Positions 62,410 through 64,000 of a stretch of 64,000 nt of DNA are shown here, in pieces. How positions within the stretch are numbered: the stretch's first letter is position 1; each line of letters starts with the position of its first letter. Position numbers and translations under genes: made by a program. The DNA is taken from assembly GCF_021343995.1 (NCBI RefSeq), contig NZ_JAJTTE010000031.1, positions 1-64,000 on the forward strand, given 5' to 3'. The stretch comes from Pseudonocardia terrae (lineage in GTDB: Bacteria > Actinomycetota > Actinomycetes > Mycobacteriales > Pseudonocardiaceae). The notes below the pieces were generated by a model that searched no databases, had not been told where the DNA came from, and saw only the letters and a list, made by a program, of their open reading frames with translations.

Positions 62410-63069
62410 TCAGGCGTCGACGACCGCCGCCCGGATCTCCTCCTCGACGGCCGCGGTGGCGACGAAGAGCAGCTCGTCGCCCGGCTCCAGCGCGTCGTCG
62501 GCCTGCGGGACGAGCACCCGGCCGCCGCGCAGGATCGTGACCAGCGCGGAGTCCGGCGGCAGCGCCAGGTCCCGCACCGGGCGTCCGGCCAGCGGTGTGT
62601 GCGTGGGCAGGGTGACCTCGACGAGGTTCGCCTGACCCTGCCGCAGGGTGAGCAGCCGGACCAGGTCGCCGACGGCCACGGCCTCCTCGACCAGGGCCGC
62701 GAGCAGCCGCGGGGTGGAGACCGAGACGTCGACGCCCCAGTTCTCGCCGAACAGCCACTCGTTGCGGGGGTCGTTGACCCGCGCGACCACCCGGCGCACC
62801 GCGAACTCGGTCTTGGCCAGCAGCGAGACGACGAGGTTGACCTTGTCGTCGCCGGTCGCGGCGATCACGACGTCGCAGCTCTCGATGCCGGCGTCCTCGA
62901 GCGTCTGCAGCTCGCAGGCGTCGGCGTGCACCCACTCCGCCTCCTCGACGGCGGCGGGGTCGATGTGGCTGAGGTCGCGCTCGATGAGCATGACCTGGTG
63001 CTGGTTCTCCACGAGCTCCCGCGCGATGGAGCGGCCGACGGCTCCGGCCCCGGCGATGGCGACCCTCAT
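62410..63069 (-). CDS. ceoC: TrkA-family potassium uptake regulator, second copy (CeoC-like)
   Basis: 219 residues from ATG 63069. RCK_N Rossmann domain: VAIAGAGAVGRSIARELVEN, LIERDLSHIDPAAVEEAEWV, IAATGDDKVNLVVSLLAKTE. RCK_C domain from about 140: GQANLVEVTLPTHTPLAGRP and LVPQADDALEPGDELLFVAT. These proteins bind NAD(H) or nucleotides and gate Trk/Ktr potassium channels. M. tuberculosis has the same ceoB-ceoC pair. It follows ceoB after 22 bp with GAGAGGGCG as ribosome-binding site; the membrane subunit is not in the window. Confidence 0.93.
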   Translation of the reverse strand: MRVAIAGAGAVGRSIARELVENQHQVMLIERDLSHIDPAAVEEAEWVHADACELQTLEDAGIESCDVVIAATGDDKVNLVVSLLAKTEFAVRRVVARVNDPRNEWLFGENWGVDVSVSTPRLLAALVEEAVAVGDLVRLLTLRQGQANLVEVTLPTHTPLAGRPVRDLALPPDSALVTILRGGRVLVPQADDALEPGDELLFVATAAVEEEIRAAVVDA

Positions 63070-63091
63070 GACCTCACGCCCTCTCGGGTTC

Positions 63092-63754
63092 TCAGGAGTC
63101 GGCGGGCGGCGCGGCCGCCGCGGCCGTGACGTCGGAGACCGTGCCCGAGACCGCCGCCACGTAGACGGTGTCGTCGGCCTGCACGGCCGTCTCGCGGGTG
63201 GGCAGCACGCCGGTGCCGAACCGGACGAGGAACGCCACCCGGGATCCGGTGGCCTCCTCCAGCTCGCGGATGGGGCGCCCGACCCAGTCCTCGTGCAGCG
63301 GCAGGGGCAGGATCGCGACGGTCCCGGCGGGCTCGCGCCAGGCCGTCGCGACGCCGTCGGGCAGCACCATCCGCATGAAGCGGTCCGTGGTCCACGGCAC
63401 CGTGGCGACGGTGGGGATGCCGAGCCGCTCGTAGACGGCGGCGCGCTTGGCGTCGTAGATCCGGGCGACCACCCGCTCCACGCCGAACGTCTCCCGGGCG
63501 ACCCGCGCGGAAAGGATGTTGGAGTTGTCACCGGACGAGACGGCGGCGAACGCGTCGGCCTTCTCGATCCCGGCCTCGATGAGCACCTCGCGGTGGAACC
63601 CGAACCCGACGACCTGGCGGCCGCGGAAGTCCGTGCCGAGCCGGCGGAAGGCCTGCACGTCCCGGTCGACGACGGAGACCTCGTGGCCGAGGCGTTCGAG
63701 CCCTGCGGCGAGGGACGCGCCGACGCGGCCGCATCCCATGATCACGACGTACAT
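63092..63754 (-). CDS. ceoB: TrkA-family potassium uptake regulator, first copy (CeoB-like)
   Basis: 220 residues from ATG 63754, with GGGAGGG 8 nt upstream. RCK_N: VVIMGCGRVGASLAAGLERL, VVDRDVQAFRRLGTDFRG, AAVSSGDNSNILSARVARET. RCK_C at about 135-210: LPLHEDWVGRPIRELEEATG and VQADDTVYVAAVSGTV. Works with the downstream copy as the cytoplasmic gating ring of a potassium uptake system. First gene of the ceoB-ceoC operon and divergent from the APC permease. Confidence 0.93.
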   Translation of the reverse strand: MYVVIMGCGRVGASLAAGLERLGHEVSVVDRDVQAFRRLGTDFRGRQVVGFGFHREVLIEAGIEKADAFAAVSSGDNSNILSARVARETFGVERVVARIYDAKRAAVYERLGIPTVATVPWTTDRFMRMVLPDGVATAWREPAGTVAILPLPLHEDWVGRPIRELEEATGSRVAFLVRFGTGVLPTRETAVQADDTVYVAAVSGTVSDVTAAAAAPPADS

Positions 63755-63864
63755 CGGATGGGCCCTCCCGGGCTCGGTCGGTCTCACGTTCCGACGGCCG
63801 CGGCGCCTGCGAACGGGGCCGGGCTCGTCGTCGGCGCACGCTATCGCGTGGGTCCACCACGGAG

Positions 63865-63874
63865 AGCATAGGCT
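63865..63874. promoter_or_regulatory. Overlapping divergent -10 boxes of ceoB and the APC permease
   Basis: TAGGCT (63869-63874) is 6 nt before the permease GTG and predicts a leaderless mRNA. TATGCT on the minus strand (63865-63870) may serve ceoB, with a leader of about 100 nt. They share two base pairs, as in the DUF3093/dut spacer. Confidence 0.5.
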
Positions 63875-63880
63875 TCCGAC

Positions 63881-64000
63881 GTGTCCAAGCTCGGCGTCGC
63901 CGTCAAGCGCATTCTCGTCGGTCGACCACAGCGCAGCGACCGGCTGCACAGCACGCTCCTGACCAAGCGGATCGCGCTGCCGGTCTTCGCCTCCGACGCC
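63881..64000 (+). CDS. APC-family amino-acid permease, N-terminus only
   Basis: 40 codons from GTG 63881 to the window end: KRILVGRPQRSDRLHSTLLT, then KRIALPVFASDA. This is the conserved cytoplasmic N-terminus of the actinobacterial APC permease homologous to Rv2690c, which also lies next to ceoB in M. tuberculosis. The transmembrane part lies outside the window. Confidence 0.85.
   Translation, partial: MSKLGVAVKRILVGRPQRSDRLHSTLLTKRIALPVFASDA

Overview
The window is chromosomal DNA of a very high-GC actinobacterium, most likely Pseudonocardia or a close relative in the Pseudonocardiaceae. Supporting signs are the extreme G/C bias at third positions, frequent GTG starts, many NTGA stop/start overlaps, TANNNT boxes 6-8 nt upstream of start codons (leaderless transcription), and a right-hand block (sigA, suhB, cei, DUF4193, DUF3093, dut, DUF3710, OB-fold protein, DUF3159, two TrkA-type proteins, APC permease) that follows the order of the Mycobacterium tuberculosis Rv2703-Rv2690c region. 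No tRNA, rRNA, insertion sequence, integrase or CRISPR array was found.

Left part (1-15.1 kb). The 5' part of an Hsp70-family gene runs off the left edge and diverges from a signalling operon: a small degenerate histidine kinase, a LuxR-type response regulator, a membrane-anchored degenerate kinase, and an 1140-residue kinase whose C-terminus is a shrunken dynamin-like GTPase domain. Next come an Ldh-family oxidoreductase, a GAF-ANTAR protein with a long disordered tail, a TPP-riboswitch-controlled thiamine-precursor ABC importer, a BrnT-like small protein and an IniB-domain protein with a His/Asp-rich tail. Hsp70, a dynamin-like domain and IniB together suggest an Ini-like envelope or membrane-stress function.

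Cobalamin block (16.2-26.6 kb). cobL-cobM-cobK read right; cobIJ-cobH-cobG read left; cobN reads right behind a cobalamin riboswitch. cobG and cobN carry in-frame insertions of a short GC-rich repeat that also occurs between genes. Two tandem 11-codon mini-ORFs link cobL to cobM through 4-nt overlaps.

Middle (26.6-50.8 kb). This accessory region holds a di-iron MBL-fold protein behind a pair of palindromes, an MFS transporter with a MarR regulator, a formamidase cluster with a cytoplasmic amide-binding (AmiC-like) protein, RecQ, a shortened MFS protein, a PIG-L deacetylase-azlCD-GNAT operon, a SARP-type regulator, FAD oxidases, a tartrate/malate-type dehydrogenase, a Baeyer-Villiger-type monooxygenase, and gene fragments. 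Heptamer-like direct repeats with a spacing of about 11 bp lie upstream of the PIG-L operon, the SARP gene and the adjacent FAD oxidase gene, so the SARP may control all three.

Right part (50.8-64 kb). A gene-poor 1-kb stretch with an 82-bp tandem repeat precedes the conserved housekeeping block. The DUF3710 protein there is expanded by about 900 residues of Gly/Pro/Asn-rich repeats, and cei appears to be preceded by a leaderless mini-ORF that overlaps its start codon.
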